A DNA stretch of 64,000 nt from the NCBI RefSeq assembly GCF_018364065.1, contig NZ_JAGZMO010000008.1, positions 17,119-81,118 on the forward strand, written 5' to 3'. The stretch is from Veillonella sp. (GTDB lineage Bacteria; Bacillota; Negativicutes; Veillonellales; Veillonellaceae). Positions 8,682 through 16,929 of the stretch are shown here, in pieces (positions within the stretch are counted from its first letter, which is position 1; each line of letters starts with the position of its first letter). Below the pieces are notes generated by a model. That model saw only the letters and a list, made by a program, of their open reading frames with translations, was not told where the DNA came from and ran no database searches. A program made the translations under genes and the position numbers.

Positions 8682-8705
8682 AAAAGCCCTCATCTGAGGG
8701 CTTTT
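8682..8705 (-). terminator. Terminator of the ferredoxin gene
   Basis: Arms AAAAGCCCTCA / TGAGGGCTTTT with a two-base loop, followed on the minus strand by a run of seven T. Confidence 0.85.
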
Positions 8706-8714
8706 ACATCCAAA

Positions 8715-8882
8715 TTATTCAGCTGGATGAATTGTACCAACTGGGCAAACGGATTCGCAAGAACCGCAGTCGATGCAAGTGTCATTGATTTCGTATTTAA
8801 GTTCGCCTTCGCTAATAGCGCCTACTGGGCATACGGAAGCACAAGAACCACATTTAATACATTCATCACCGATAACTCTCAT
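8715..8882 (-). CDS. 2[4Fe-4S] ferredoxin
   Basis: A 55-residue clostridial-type ferredoxin. Two CxxCxxCxxxCP motifs are visible: CIKCGSCASVCP (residues 8-19) and CIDCGSCESVCP (36-47), giving eight Cys for two [4Fe-4S] clusters. Such proteins carry low-potential electrons in the cytoplasm between pyruvate:ferredoxin oxidoreductase, hydrogenase and similar enzymes. GGAGGTGTCC precedes the ATG. The gene is monocistronic: it has its own promoter (8964-8992) and terminator (8682-8705). Confidence 0.97.
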   Translation of the reverse strand: MRVIGDECIKCGSCASVCPVGAISEGELKYEINDTCIDCGSCESVCPVGTIHPAE

Positions 8883-8963
8883 AATTGGACACCTCCAAAA
8901 AATATACTAGGATAATTTCTGATTATCAATTCGTTAAGGAACTTACCTTAAATTTATATTCTC

Positions 8964-8992
8964 ATTATGCCATGTTTTTTTCTGAATGTCAA
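8964..8992 (-). promoter_or_regulatory. Promoter of the ferredoxin gene
   Basis: On the minus strand TTGACA, 17-base spacer, CATAAT. The rest of the 300-base spacer up to 9183 is AT-rich and shows nothing else I can support. Confidence 0.8.
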
Positions 8993-9183
8993 ACTTATGG
9001 AGAATGATTTCTTATTATTTTTTAGCAAGTGCCTAAAACTATTTTGCATAGAAGAATCGCTCAACCACGATATTTGATATGTATTTTCAATTGAAATCAA
9101 CCTATATACTTAAGGAGTATTGGAATTACTTAATTCTCATTTAATTTTACATCTTTTGATTTCTAATTGGGTTTCGTTCTCAA

Positions 9184-9315
9184 TTAGTCTTGACCTTCTT
9201 TTTCAGGAAATGCGGCAACTAATACTTTAGTAGCTATAATAAACCCGCAAATAACCATGAACATAACCGGTAAAGCTATAATCATCTGTAAGGTAGCCGC
9301 TTCAACATCAGTCAT
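9184..9315 (-). CDS. 43-residue single-span membrane peptide downstream of mmdB
   Basis: The peptide starts MTDVEAATLQ, has one hydrophobic helix of about 22 residues (roughly 11-32, containing ALPVMFMVICGF) and ends in a charged tail PEKEGQD. AAGGGAGGAATCAA gives a strong ribosome site before the ATG. It lies 54 bases after mmdB on the same strand, so it probably belongs to the methylmalonyl-CoA decarboxylase transcript. I do not recognise a family. By position and topology it could be an accessory or stabilising subunit of the sodium pump, but that is inference. Confidence 0.7.
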   Translation of the reverse strand: MTDVEAATLQMIIALPVMFMVICGFIIATKVLVAAFPEKEGQD

Positions 9316-9369
9316 TTTGATTCCTCCCTTAACAATAATTCTTAAGTACATCACTCAACGGACACTCAA

Positions 9370-10539
9370 TTAATGTGCCAACAGCTGTCCCAATGCAGGA
9401 ATAAGAGCCAATACTAAACCGCCGGCCACAACGGAAGCAATCTGCCCCGCTACGTTAACGCCGATAGCATGTTGAATGATGAAGTTTGTATTATCTTCTT
9501 TAAGAGCCATTTTAGCTACTACACGACCGGACATTGGGAATGCGGAGATACCGCACGCGCCGATCATAGGATTAATTTTCTTCTTCGCAAAGAGATTATA
9601 CAATTTCGCAAAGGCAATGCCGCCCACTGTATCGAATACGAAGGCTACCGCACCTAAGCAGAGAATTTTAAATACGTCAAAGGTTAAGAAGTTGGCTGCT
9701 GTCATTGTGGAACCGATAGTAATACCTAAGAGAAGCGTTACCAAGTTGGATAACTCATTTTGCGCCGCCTGGGATAAAGACTCGGTTACACCGGATTCTT
9801 TTAACAAGTTACCAAACATGAGGGCCCCGATAAGAGCTACAGAGATAGGTGCCACGATGCCGGCAATAATTGTAATCATAATAGGGAATAAAATTTTAGC
9901 AATCTTGGATACCGGTTTTTCTTCTACGAAGTCCATGCGAATACGACGTTCTTTCTGAGTCGTAATGGCTTTAATAACCGGTGGCTGGATAACCGGTACT
10001 AAGGACATGTAGCAATAAGCGGCCACGGACAAAGGTCCCAACATATCTTGCGCATAACGGGAAGCTACGTAAATAGTCGTAGGGCCGTCAGCAGCACCGA
10101 TAATGGCGATAGCCGCCGCATGAATGTAATCGAAGCCGAGGAATGCGGCGCCGATAGCTGTTGCGAAAATACCGAATTGAGCCGCTGCGGCGAAGAGCAT
10201 TACGGACGGTCTGCGCATAAGCGGTGTAAAGTCACACATAGCGCCAATGGCAATAAAAATAAGTACCGGAAATAACTCATTGGCGATACCCGACTGATAC
10301 AACGTAATAAGAAAACCAATCGCGCCCGCTTCTTCTGATACAGCGGAGGAAAATGGAATGTTGGCCAAAATACAGCCAAAACCCATAGGTAATAACAGAA
10401 CCGGCTCATAATCGTAACGAGCGGCCAAATAAATCAACAGACCGCCAATACAAATCATAATTAAATGGCCGATCCCAAACCCCATAAAACCCATTAACAA
10501 CTCATTTAGCCACGGATATTGTGCTATTAGCGAACTCAT
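9370..10539 (-). CDS. mmdB: Methylmalonyl-CoA decarboxylase, beta subunit (Na+ pump)
   Basis: The beta subunit is the integral membrane part that decarboxylates carboxybiotin and exports Na+. The 389-residue protein has the OadB/GcdB/MmdB family features: about ten hydrophobic segments, GAADGPTTIYVAS near residue 150 (region of the Na+-binding Asp), and GNLLKESGVTESLS. Length is normal. GGGAGGG precedes the ATG by a suitable distance. It is last of the known mmd genes, as in Veillonella parvula (from memory), but is separated from mmdC by 200 bases containing a strong intrinsic terminator, so its expression may be lower or separately driven. Confidence 0.95.
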   Translation of the reverse strand: MSSLIAQYPWLNELLMGFMGFGIGHLIMICIGGLLIYLAARYDYEPVLLLPMGFGCILANIPFSSAVSEEAGAIGFLITLYQSGIANELFPVLIFIAIGAMCDFTPLMRRPSVMLFAAAAQFGIFATAIGAAFLGFDYIHAAAIAIIGAADGPTTIYVASRYAQDMLGPLSVAAYCYMSLVPVIQPPVIKAITTQKERRIRMDFVEEKPVSKIAKILFPIMITIIAGIVAPISVALIGALMFGNLLKESGVTESLSQAAQNELSNLVTLLLGITIGSTMTAANFLTFDVFKILCLGAVAFVFDTVGGIAFAKLYNLFAKKKINPMIGACGISAFPMSGRVVAKMALKEDNTNFIIQHAIGVNVAGQIASVVAGGLVLALIPALGQLLAH

Positions 10540-10665
10540 AATAAGCCCTCCCAGTCAGTTTTTTGTACTTGCAACTTAATCCCCCGTTAAGCCGACCTCT
10601 ACGACAAAAACTTAAATACACTTAATAAGGTCTATAATTTATTTTGCTATCTAATTGTAAAAAAA

Positions 10666-10693
10666 GGGAAATTACTCAACGGAGTAATTTCCC
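10666..10693 (-). terminator. Strong intrinsic terminator between mmdC and mmdB
   Basis: Perfect 12-base arms GGGAAATTACTC / GAGTAATTTCCC with a four-base loop, followed on the minus strand by seven T. It lies inside the mmd gene cluster, 46 bases after the mmdC stop. Confidence 0.9.
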
Positions 10694-10739
10694 TCGTTTT
10701 AAACTTAAAACGTAACGTCCCAGTCCATACCGACGTAAA

Positions 10740-11150
10740 TTACTCGATTACAACAAGAACTTCGTGAGCCTTAACCGACTGGTTAGCTGCGATGCGAACA
10801 TCAGCTACTACGCCGTCCTTTTGTGCCACGATTTCGTTCTGCATTTTCATGGCTTCAAGAATACATACTACGGTATTGGCTGTTACAGTATCTCCAGGTT
10901 TTACTGCTACGGAGATGATTTTGCCCGGCATTGGAGATTCTACAGTGAATGCGCCGGCCGCTACAGGTTTAGCCGGAGCCGGTGCTGCTGCCGGAGCAGG
11001 AGCTGCTGCAGGTTTTGCTACCGGTGTAGGAGCCGGAGCCGGTGCAGCCGGACGTACAGGCGCTGCCGGAGCAGCCGGTGCTGCACTACCCACTTCATTA
11101 ACTTCTACATCATATGCTGTACCATTGACAGTAATAACAAACTTTTTCAT
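10740..11150 (-). CDS. mmdC: Methylmalonyl-CoA decarboxylase, gamma subunit (biotin carrier)
   Basis: The gamma subunit carries the biotin that shuttles CO2 from MmdA to MmdB. The 136-residue protein has a short N-terminal domain (KKFVITVNGTAYDVEVNEV), a long Ala/Pro-rich flexible linker (about residues 22-65) and a C-terminal biotinyl domain with EAMKMQNE, whose Lys is biotinylated. ATG at 11150 is chosen because GAGGAGG lies upstream and the conserved domain begins there; an in-frame extension into mmdD is not needed. It starts 17 bases after the mmdD stop. Confidence 0.96.
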   Translation of the reverse strand: MKKFVITVNGTAYDVEVNEVGSAAPAAPAAPVRPAAPAPAPTPVAKPAAAPAPAAAPAPAKPVAAGAFTVESPMPGKIISVAVKPGDTVTANTVVCILEAMKMQNEIVAQKDGVVADVRIAANQSVKAHEVLVVIE

Positions 11151-11167
11151 CCTTATATCCTCCTCGA

Positions 11168-11335
11168 TTATCCTTGACGTCTGCCGCTCAGGCGAGCTTC
11201 CAATGTCCAATTTCTTAATTTTGCCGGTCTGATTGAAGCAATCTGATGGGAATCGTAACCCATAGCCGCAACGGCTGCAGCGATAACTGCAATTACTTCT
11301 TCCGGAACATTAGCATTTGCTGCATTTGGAGTCAT
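11168..11335 (-). CDS. mmdE: Candidate epsilon subunit from an internal start within mmdD
   Basis: Met72 of mmdD (ATG at 11335) is preceded by GAGGAGGAACGC, an ideal ribosome binding site five bases from the ATG. Initiation there gives a 55-residue protein, MTPNAANANVPEE onward, the size I recall for the epsilon subunit of V. parvula, which is homologous to the delta C-terminus. No other epsilon gene lies between mmdD and mmdC. The ribosome site also encodes SIEEER in the delta frame, so its strength could be incidental, but the match in length and position is striking. Confidence 0.6.
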   Translation of the reverse strand: MTPNAANANVPEEVIAVIAAAVAAMGYDSHQIASIRPAKLRNWTLEARLSGRRQG

Positions 11336-11548
11336 GCGTTCCTCCTCAATTGATGTCTTCGGTTCGGCTGCCACCGTTGCCGCTGTATCAGTAGCTTCAG
11401 CTGTTGCAGCGGAAGTCTGACTTTCGGCGGTTGAAGCCGCAGTACTTTCTGTTGCCGTTTCCGAGGACTTATTGCGCTTCAACAGTTTTACAACTATGAA
11501 AAGTACAATCAGCCCCGCTACAGCAATCAGCATATTTTGAGTGTCCAT
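11168..11548 (-). CDS. mmdD: Methylmalonyl-CoA decarboxylase, delta subunit
   Basis: The delta subunit is a small membrane-anchored protein that tethers the soluble carboxyltransferase to the pump. The 126-residue product has one N-terminal helix (residues about 6-23, MLIAVAGLIVLFIVVKLL), a Thr/Ala/Ser/Glu-rich linker to residue 70, and a C-terminal domain with PEEVIAVIAAAVAAMGY and a basic RPAKLRNWTLEARLSGR tail. In V. parvula (from memory) a separate 55-residue epsilon subunit resembles this C-terminal domain. Here no separate epsilon gene exists; an internal in-frame start may make it. It follows mmdA by 40 bases. Confidence 0.92.
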   Translation of the reverse strand: MDTQNMLIAVAGLIVLFIVVKLLKRNKSSETATESTAASTAESQTSAATAEATDTAATVAAEPKTSIEEERMTPNAANANVPEEVIAVIAAAVAAMGYDSHQIASIRPAKLRNWTLEARLSGRRQG

Positions 11549-11588
11549 ACCTTACATCCCTTCTACACTAGTTAACACAGAATACCTA

Positions 11589-13118
11589 TTATAATGGAAT
11601 ATTACCATGTTTTTTAGGTGGTCTGGTTTCACGTTTACTTGCCAGCATAGCCAAGGCGCGAATGATAGTAGGACGTGTTTCCTTCGGTTCAATTACAGTG
11701 TCAATATAGCCGCGTTCAGCCGCTTTATAAGGAGTTGCGAATTCTTCAACATATTTAGCTGCTTTCGCATCGCGGTCTTCGTCGCGTTTGAAGATAATAT
11801 TAGCTGCACCGGCAGGGCCCATTACAGCGATTTCAGCTGTTGGCCATGCATATACCTGATCGGCGCCCAAATGTTGGGAACACATTGCGATATACGCGCC
11901 GCCGTACGCTTTACGAGTGATAACGGTAACTTTTGGCACAGTCGCTTCGGAGTATGCATAAAGCATTTTAGCACCGTGGCGAATGATGCCGCCCCATTCC
12001 TGGTCAGTACCAGGCAAGAAGCCGGGTACGTCTACGAACGTTACCAACGGAATGTTGAACGCATCACAGAAACGGATGAAACGAGCACATTTGTCGGATG
12101 CGTTAATGTCTAAGCAACCGGCCATAACTTTTGGCTGGCTCGCAATAATACCTACGCTCTGGCCGTCGAAGCGGGCGAAGCAGGTAATAATATTTTGTGC
12201 GTAGTATGGCTGTACTTCATAGTATTCGCCATTATCCACCACATTGGCAATGATGTCGAGCATGTTGTACGCCATGTTGCTGTTGTCAGGGAGCATTGTG
12301 TTCAATGCTTCGTCTGCACGAGTTGGGCTGTCGCCTGTTTCAACAAGTGGAGCGTCTTCCATGTTGTTGCTTGGAAGGAATGTTAACAAGTAACGAATCT
12401 GTTCCATGCAGTCGTCTTCATTTTCAGCCGCGAAGTGAGCTACACCGGATACACTGTTGTGTGCCATAGCGCCGCCCAAGTCTTCAGCAGATACTTCTTC
12501 CGCCGTAACGGATTTAATAACGGCCGGACCGGTGATGAACATCTGAGATGTATTTTTAACCATGTAAATGAAGTCGGTAATAGCCGGAGAATAAACGGCA
12601 CCGCCTGCGCATGGCCCCATGATTACGGAAATCTGAGGAATTACACCGGATGCTGCTGTATTCTGGAAGAAGATTTTACCGAAGCCGCTCAATGCGTCAA
12701 CGCCTTCCTGAATACGCGCTCCGCCGGAATCGTTGATACCGATAATAGGTGCGCCCATTTTCATAGCCATCTGCTGTACTTTTACGATTTTAGCCGCATG
12801 CATTTCGCCAAGGGAACCACCTTCAACGGTGAAGTCCTGTGCAAACGCATAAACGAGACGGCCGTCGATTGTACCATAGCCGGTTACAACGCCTTCGCCA
12901 GGAAGCTCTTTCTTTTCCATGCCGAAGTTTACGCAGCGATGTTTTACGAATTGGTCGATTTCTACGAAGCTGTTAGTGTCAAAAAGTTTTTCCAAGCGTT
13001 CGCGAGCTGTCAATTTACCTTTGCTGTGTTGGGAAGCAATGCGCTTTTCGCCGCCGCCCTGTTTAATAGTCTCAAGTTTTTTATGTAATAACGCAATCGT
13101 TTCTTGGACTGTTGCCAT
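11589..13118 (-). CDS. mmdA: Methylmalonyl-CoA decarboxylase, alpha subunit (carboxyltransferase)
   Basis: MmdA transfers the carboxyl group of (S)-methylmalonyl-CoA to the biotin on MmdC, releasing propionyl-CoA. The 509-residue protein is a carboxyltransferase of the crotonase fold with both halves: the N-half has GKLTARERLEKLFD, FAQDFTVEGGSLGEMHA and INDSGGARIQEGVDAL; the C-half has FVDVPGFLPGTDQE, RKAYGGAYIAM and MGPAGAANIIF. Length matches propionyl-CoA carboxylase beta / MmdA. GGAGGTACAGTA precedes the ATG. It is the first mmd gene and follows the epimerase by about 150 bases. Confidence 0.97.
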   Translation of the reverse strand: MATVQETIALLHKKLETIKQGGGEKRIASQHSKGKLTARERLEKLFDTNSFVEIDQFVKHRCVNFGMEKKELPGEGVVTGYGTIDGRLVYAFAQDFTVEGGSLGEMHAAKIVKVQQMAMKMGAPIIGINDSGGARIQEGVDALSGFGKIFFQNTAASGVIPQISVIMGPCAGGAVYSPAITDFIYMVKNTSQMFITGPAVIKSVTAEEVSAEDLGGAMAHNSVSGVAHFAAENEDDCMEQIRYLLTFLPSNNMEDAPLVETGDSPTRADEALNTMLPDNSNMAYNMLDIIANVVDNGEYYEVQPYYAQNIITCFARFDGQSVGIIASQPKVMAGCLDINASDKCARFIRFCDAFNIPLVTFVDVPGFLPGTDQEWGGIIRHGAKMLYAYSEATVPKVTVITRKAYGGAYIAMCSQHLGADQVYAWPTAEIAVMGPAGAANIIFKRDEDRDAKAAKYVEEFATPYKAAERGYIDTVIEPKETRPTIIRALAMLASKRETRPPKKHGNIPL

Positions 13119-13266
13119 TACTGTACCTCCATGTTTCAGTTAATATTGTTACTGTATATACTATAACCTATATTGGCGCCACAGCCTGTGTAAGCACTCT
13201 GACTTCTATAAGTACCATAGCCTTTATACGCCCTGCCGCCTCAGTGAGAGTCCGCAGTGTTGCCAA

Positions 13267-13689
13267 CTATTTCATTCGTTGACAAAGTTCAAGCAAAATG
13301 CCGCCTGTCGCTTTCGGATGAACGAAGGCGATCATGGATCCGCCGGCGCCATAACGAGGTTTTTCGTCGATCATGCGCACGCCTTTTTCCATTAGGTCTG
13401 AAATGGCATTTTCAATGTTGTCCACGCGCAATGCAATGTGCTGAATGCCGTTGCGGCCGCCGTTCTTTTCAATGTAACGGCCAATCGGTCCGTCCGGTTC
13501 CGTAGTTTCCAAGAATTCCAACTCTGCGTCGCCGCAAGGGAAGAAACTTACTTTTACCTTCTGTTCTTCTACAACTTCATCTTCAGGCAAATGCTCCATG
13601 CCGAGAGTTTCTTTGTAAAACGCTTTCGTCGCTTCCAAATCTGCTACGGCAATACCAATGTGGTCAACTTGCAATACTTTAAAAGCCAT
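13267..13689 (-). CDS. mce: Methylmalonyl-CoA epimerase
   Basis: Interconverts (R)- and (S)-methylmalonyl-CoA, linking the mutase product to the decarboxylase. The 140-residue protein is a glyoxalase-fold enzyme of normal length: VDHIGIAVADLEATKAFY at 8-25 with the metal His, ELEFLETTEPDGPIGRYI, HIALRVDNI with a second metal His, and a C-terminal LLELCQ with the metal Glu. AAGGAG lies upstream. Its own transcript is likely, since meaB upstream ends in an intrinsic terminator. Confidence 0.96.
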   Translation of the reverse strand: MAFKVLQVDHIGIAVADLEATKAFYKETLGMEHLPEDEVVEEQKVKVSFFPCGDAELEFLETTEPDGPIGRYIEKNGGRNGIQHIALRVDNIENAISDLMEKGVRMIDEKPRYGAGGSMIAFVHPKATGGILLELCQRMK

Positions 13690-13820
13690 TATGACACACT
13701 CCTTATTTTTATTAGTTACTAATCTATGTAATCCTAACTGTTTCAGTCATATAAAACATGCAAATTACATATTATATACTACTATAATACCATTAAGTAG
13801 GCATTTAGTGGAAACTTTTC

Positions 13821-13858
13821 AAAAAACTATAGAATGTAGAATGGACCTACAGTTTTTT
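13821..13858 (-). terminator. Terminator overlapping the end of meaB
   Basis: AAAAAACTATAG / CTACAGTTTTTT arms (one wobble pair), with the meaB stop codon inside the stem and a T-run after it on the minus strand. It divides the propionate block into a mutase unit and an epimerase-decarboxylase unit. Confidence 0.75.
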
Positions 13859-14794
13859 CGGAAACAGGGAAGTTACGATTGTATTTACCAGGCTGTATGG
13901 ATCATTATCACGCGTTTCCACTTCGTGAAGGTGACGTTTAAACTCTTCATCCTGTCCGACCACACGATTTACATATCGTGCAATTTGCTCTTCCAACATG
14001 CCTAAAATCTCGGAACGTGTACGTTCCTGACGGCGTGTTTCCAATTCGCCGGTCTCTTTTAAATGTTTAAAATGAGCTTCCAGGGATTCAATAAGTTCCG
14101 CCACGCCTTCGTCGCGACTGGCCACAGTGCGTTCAATCGGCGGTCTCCAGCTTCGTGGGCGCCCGTCCAAATCAAGCATCATTTCAATTTCCACGTTTAA
14201 TTTATCGCAGCCGTCCCGATCCGCCTTATTGATGGCAAACACGTCGCCGATTTCCAAGATCCCCGCCTTGATGGCCTGGATGTCGTCACCCAGCCCCGGT
14301 ACCAATACAACCAGCGTTGTGTCCGCGCTCTTCACAATATCTACTTCCGACTGGCCTACGCCTACGGTTTCAATAATGATTAAATCCATGCCGAATGCAT
14401 CCATCAGCTTGGCCACATCGGAGGTTTTGCGGGATAAGCCGCCTAAGCTGCCGCGGGTCCCCATGCTTCGAATAAAGACATTTTCATTCAATGTCAAATC
14501 GTTCATGCGGATGCGGTCGCCCAAAATAGCGCCGCCGGAAAACGGACTGGTCGGATCCACCGCAATGATACCGATTTTCTTGCCTTGTCGCAAATAGTGT
14601 TTTACCAGCTTGTCGGTCAAAGTACTTTTGCCGGCCCCGGGAGCACCGGTGATGCCTAAGATCTGCGCCCGCCCCGTTTTAGGGTAAATAGCCTTCATGA
14701 TCTCTCCGGCATTGTCATATTCACTTTCTACCGCTGTAATAGCTCTCGCCAATGCTAACCGCGAGCCTTTAAAAAGCTCGGTGATTATATCCAT
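13847..14794 (-). CDS. meaB: Methylmalonyl-CoA mutase chaperone GTPase MeaB
   Basis: MeaB (ArgK-like) is a G3E GTPase that gates cobalamin loading and protects methylmalonyl-CoA mutase from inactivation. The 315-residue product has the P-loop GAPGAGKSTLTDKL (about 50-63), the VDPTSPFSGGAILGDRIRM switch region, ETVGVGQSE and the NKAD guanine-specificity motif. Length is typical. It follows the small mutase subunit, its usual neighbour, after a 67-base spacer holding a perfect hairpin. The ribosome site before ATG is modest (GGCGGTGA). Confidence 0.95.
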   Translation of the reverse strand: MDIITELFKGSRLALARAITAVESEYDNAGEIMKAIYPKTGRAQILGITGAPGAGKSTLTDKLVKHYLRQGKKIGIIAVDPTSPFSGGAILGDRIRMNDLTLNENVFIRSMGTRGSLGGLSRKTSDVAKLMDAFGMDLIIIETVGVGQSEVDIVKSADTTLVVLVPGLGDDIQAIKAGILEIGDVFAINKADRDGCDKLNVEIEMMLDLDGRPRSWRPPIERTVASRDEGVAELIESLEAHFKHLKETGELETRRQERTRSEILGMLEEQIARYVNRVVGQDEEFKRHLHEVETRDNDPYSLVNTIVTSLFPKKL

Positions 14795-14818
14795 ACGTTC
14801 ACCGCCTTAATACACTAA

Positions 14819-14841
14819 GGCTCGAACGAAACATTCGAGCC
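14819..14841 (-). other. Hairpin between the small mutase gene and meaB
   Basis: Perfect arms GGCTCGAA / TTCGAGCC with a seven-base loop. No T-run follows, so it is more likely an mRNA stability or processing element than a terminator. Confidence 0.55.
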
Positions 14842-14861
14842 TATATGTCTTATACATGTTT

Positions 14862-15254
14862 TTATACATGCGCCTTTACGAAGTCGATAATATCCCCTGT
14901 AGGTGTGCCCGGAGTAAATACTTCCGCTACACCGGCTTCTTTCAAGCCCGGAATATCAGCATCAGGAATAACGCCGCCGCCAATAACGAGGACGTCGCCC
15001 ATGCCTTTTTCTCTCAGTAAATTCACAATTTTGGGAAATAATGTATTATGTGCCCCTGATAACAAGCTCAAGGCCACTACGTTAACGTCTTCAGACAAAG
15101 CAGCTTCCACGATTTGTTCAGGAGTCTGACGGAGACCTGTGTAAATAACTTCAAAGCCTGCATCACGAAGCGCACGCGCTACTACTTTTGCACCGCGGTC
15201 ATGTCCGTCCAGGCCCGGTTTTGCTACTAATACACGAATTCGTTTTTCTGTCAT
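14862..15254 (-). CDS. Methylmalonyl-CoA mutase, small cobalamin-binding subunit
   Basis: A free-standing B12-binding domain of 130 residues. It has the DxHxxG cofactor motif (GLDGHDRGAKVVARAL), whose His ligates cobalt, then the SxL segment (LSLLSG) and a GGG loop (VIGGGVIPDAD). It pairs with the separately encoded catalytic subunit upstream to form the mutase that rearranges succinyl-CoA to (R)-methylmalonyl-CoA. Start ATG is preceded by GGAGGG. This split layout resembles archaeal-type McmA1/McmA2 rather than the MutA/MutB heterodimer. Confidence 0.95.
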   Translation of the reverse strand: MTEKRIRVLVAKPGLDGHDRGAKVVARALRDAGFEVIYTGLRQTPEQIVEAALSEDVNVVALSLLSGAHNTLFPKIVNLLREKGMGDVLVIGGGVIPDADIPGLKEAGVAEVFTPGTPTGDIIDFVKAHV

Positions 15255-15269
15255 GATTGTCCCTCCAAA

Positions 15270-16916
15270 TTATAATGTGGAATGCGCCTGATATTCGCCA
15301 AACACTTCGCGAAGCACATTACAAATTTCACCTAATGTTGCATAGGTATGTACTGCATCCAGAATAAGCGGCATCAAGTTAACGGATTCATCCTGTGCCC
15401 CTGCTTTCAAAGCGGCCAATGCTTTTGTTACTGCTTCATTGTCGCGTTCTTCACGCACTTTCTGCGTTTTCAGGGACTGGTTCTTACCTACGGATGCGTC
15501 AACGCGCATTAAACCTTCCACCGGTTTTTCTTCAACTTGGAATTTATTTACCCCTACGATAGTACGTAAGCCGGATTCAACTTCCATCTGCCATTTATAG
15601 GCGGATTCCTGAATTTCCTTCTGAATGTAGCCTTGTTCAATCGCTTCAACAGCGCCGCCCATTTCGTCAATTTTACGAATGTATTCGAGCGCTTCGTCGT
15701 AGATAGCATTGGTCATAGCTTCTACATAGTAGGAGCCGCCCAATGGATCGACTACGTCAGCCAAGCCGGATTCATAGGCCACAATCTGCTGCGTACGAAG
15801 AGCGATTTGTACAGATTCTTCTGTAGGCAATGCCAAGGCTTCGTCGCGGGAGTTAGTATGTAAGGACTGAGTGCCGCCCATAACAGCAGCCGCTGTCTGC
15901 AACGCTACGCGGACAATGTTGTTATCCACTTGTTGTGCCGTAAGCATGGAGCCTGCAGTCTGTGTATGAACGCGGAGCATCATGGATTTTGCTTTCTTAG
16001 CGCCGAAACGTTCTTTCATAATGTGGGCCCACAAGCGACGGGATGCACGGAACTTAGCCACTTCTTCAAGCACATTGTTATGGGCGTTCCAGAAGAAGGA
16101 GAGACGGCCTGCGAAGGCGTCTACGTCAAGGCCTGCAGCCAAGGCTGCTTCAACATAAGCGATACCGTCCGCAATAGTGAATGCGATTTCCTGTGCCGCA
16201 GTAGAACCTGCTTCACGGATATGGTAACCGGAGATGGAAATGGTATTCCATTTCGGTACGTTTTGTGAACAATATTCGAAAATATTAGTGATTAAACGCA
16301 TAGAAGGTTTTGGTGGGAAAATGTACGTGCCGCGGGCCGCGTATTCTTTAAGAATATCGTTCTGAATTGTCCCTTTCAGTTCGCTGGCAGGTACGCCCTG
16401 TTTTTCTGCTACTGCGATGTACATAGCCAATAATACGGCTGCCGGTGCGTTGATAGTCATGGACGTGGATACTTTGCCCAAGTCGATGCCGTCAAACAAG
16501 ATTTCCATGTCCTTTAAGGAGTCAATGGCTACACCAACCTTACCAACTTCCCCTTCCGCCATAGCATCATCGGAGTCATAACCAATCTGCGTTGGCAAGT
16601 CGAACGCACAGCTCAGGCCGGTAGCGCCGGACTCAATGAGATAGCGATAACGTTTGTTTGATTCTTCCGCCGTAGCGAAACCCGCATACATACGCATGGT
16701 CCAGAAACGACCGCGATACATGGTAGGTTGTACGCCGCGAGTGTAAGGGAACTCACCCGGGAATCCCAAGTCCTTTTCGTAGTCGAACCCTTCCACATCA
16801 AGCGGAGTGTACAAGCGGTTAAACGTTAAGTTTTTACGCTCCGGGAACTTTGCCGTTACTTTTTCACAAGCCGCATCATAGGCCGCCTGTTTGGCTCTTA
16901 AATCATCAGTAGACAT
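15270..16916 (-). CDS. Methylmalonyl-CoA mutase, large catalytic subunit
   Basis: The 548-residue TIM-barrel subunit binds the CoA ester. The active-site region TRGVQPTMYRGRFWTMRMYA includes the substrate-contacting Tyr and Arg; SCAFDLPTQIGYDSDD and ISGYHIREAGS are further family signatures (His in the latter contacts substrate). It ends before the B12 domain, which is a separate gene 15 bases downstream. Family length for the split type is about 550, so it is complete. GGAGGATAGGTAAA precedes the ATG. The CoA-transferase gene is 13 bases upstream. Confidence 0.96.
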   Translation of the reverse strand: MSTDDLRAKQAAYDAACEKVTAKFPERKNLTFNRLYTPLDVEGFDYEKDLGFPGEFPYTRGVQPTMYRGRFWTMRMYAGFATAEESNKRYRYLIESGATGLSCAFDLPTQIGYDSDDAMAEGEVGKVGVAIDSLKDMEILFDGIDLGKVSTSMTINAPAAVLLAMYIAVAEKQGVPASELKGTIQNDILKEYAARGTYIFPPKPSMRLITNIFEYCSQNVPKWNTISISGYHIREAGSTAAQEIAFTIADGIAYVEAALAAGLDVDAFAGRLSFFWNAHNNVLEEVAKFRASRRLWAHIMKERFGAKKAKSMMLRVHTQTAGSMLTAQQVDNNIVRVALQTAAAVMGGTQSLHTNSRDEALALPTEESVQIALRTQQIVAYESGLADVVDPLGGSYYVEAMTNAIYDEALEYIRKIDEMGGAVEAIEQGYIQKEIQESAYKWQMEVESGLRTIVGVNKFQVEEKPVEGLMRVDASVGKNQSLKTQKVREERDNEAVTKALAALKAGAQDESVNLMPLILDAVHTYATLGEICNVLREVFGEYQAHSTL

Positions 16917-16929
16917 TTTACCTATCCTC

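Noticed and set aside
10740..11210. Longer reading of mmdC beginning at 11210
   Set aside because: The extra 20 residues overlap the mmdD coding end and lack similarity; GAGGAGG marks the start at 11150.
14800..14845. Hairpin after the small mutase gene as an intrinsic terminator
   Set aside because: The stem is perfect but no T-run follows on the minus strand.
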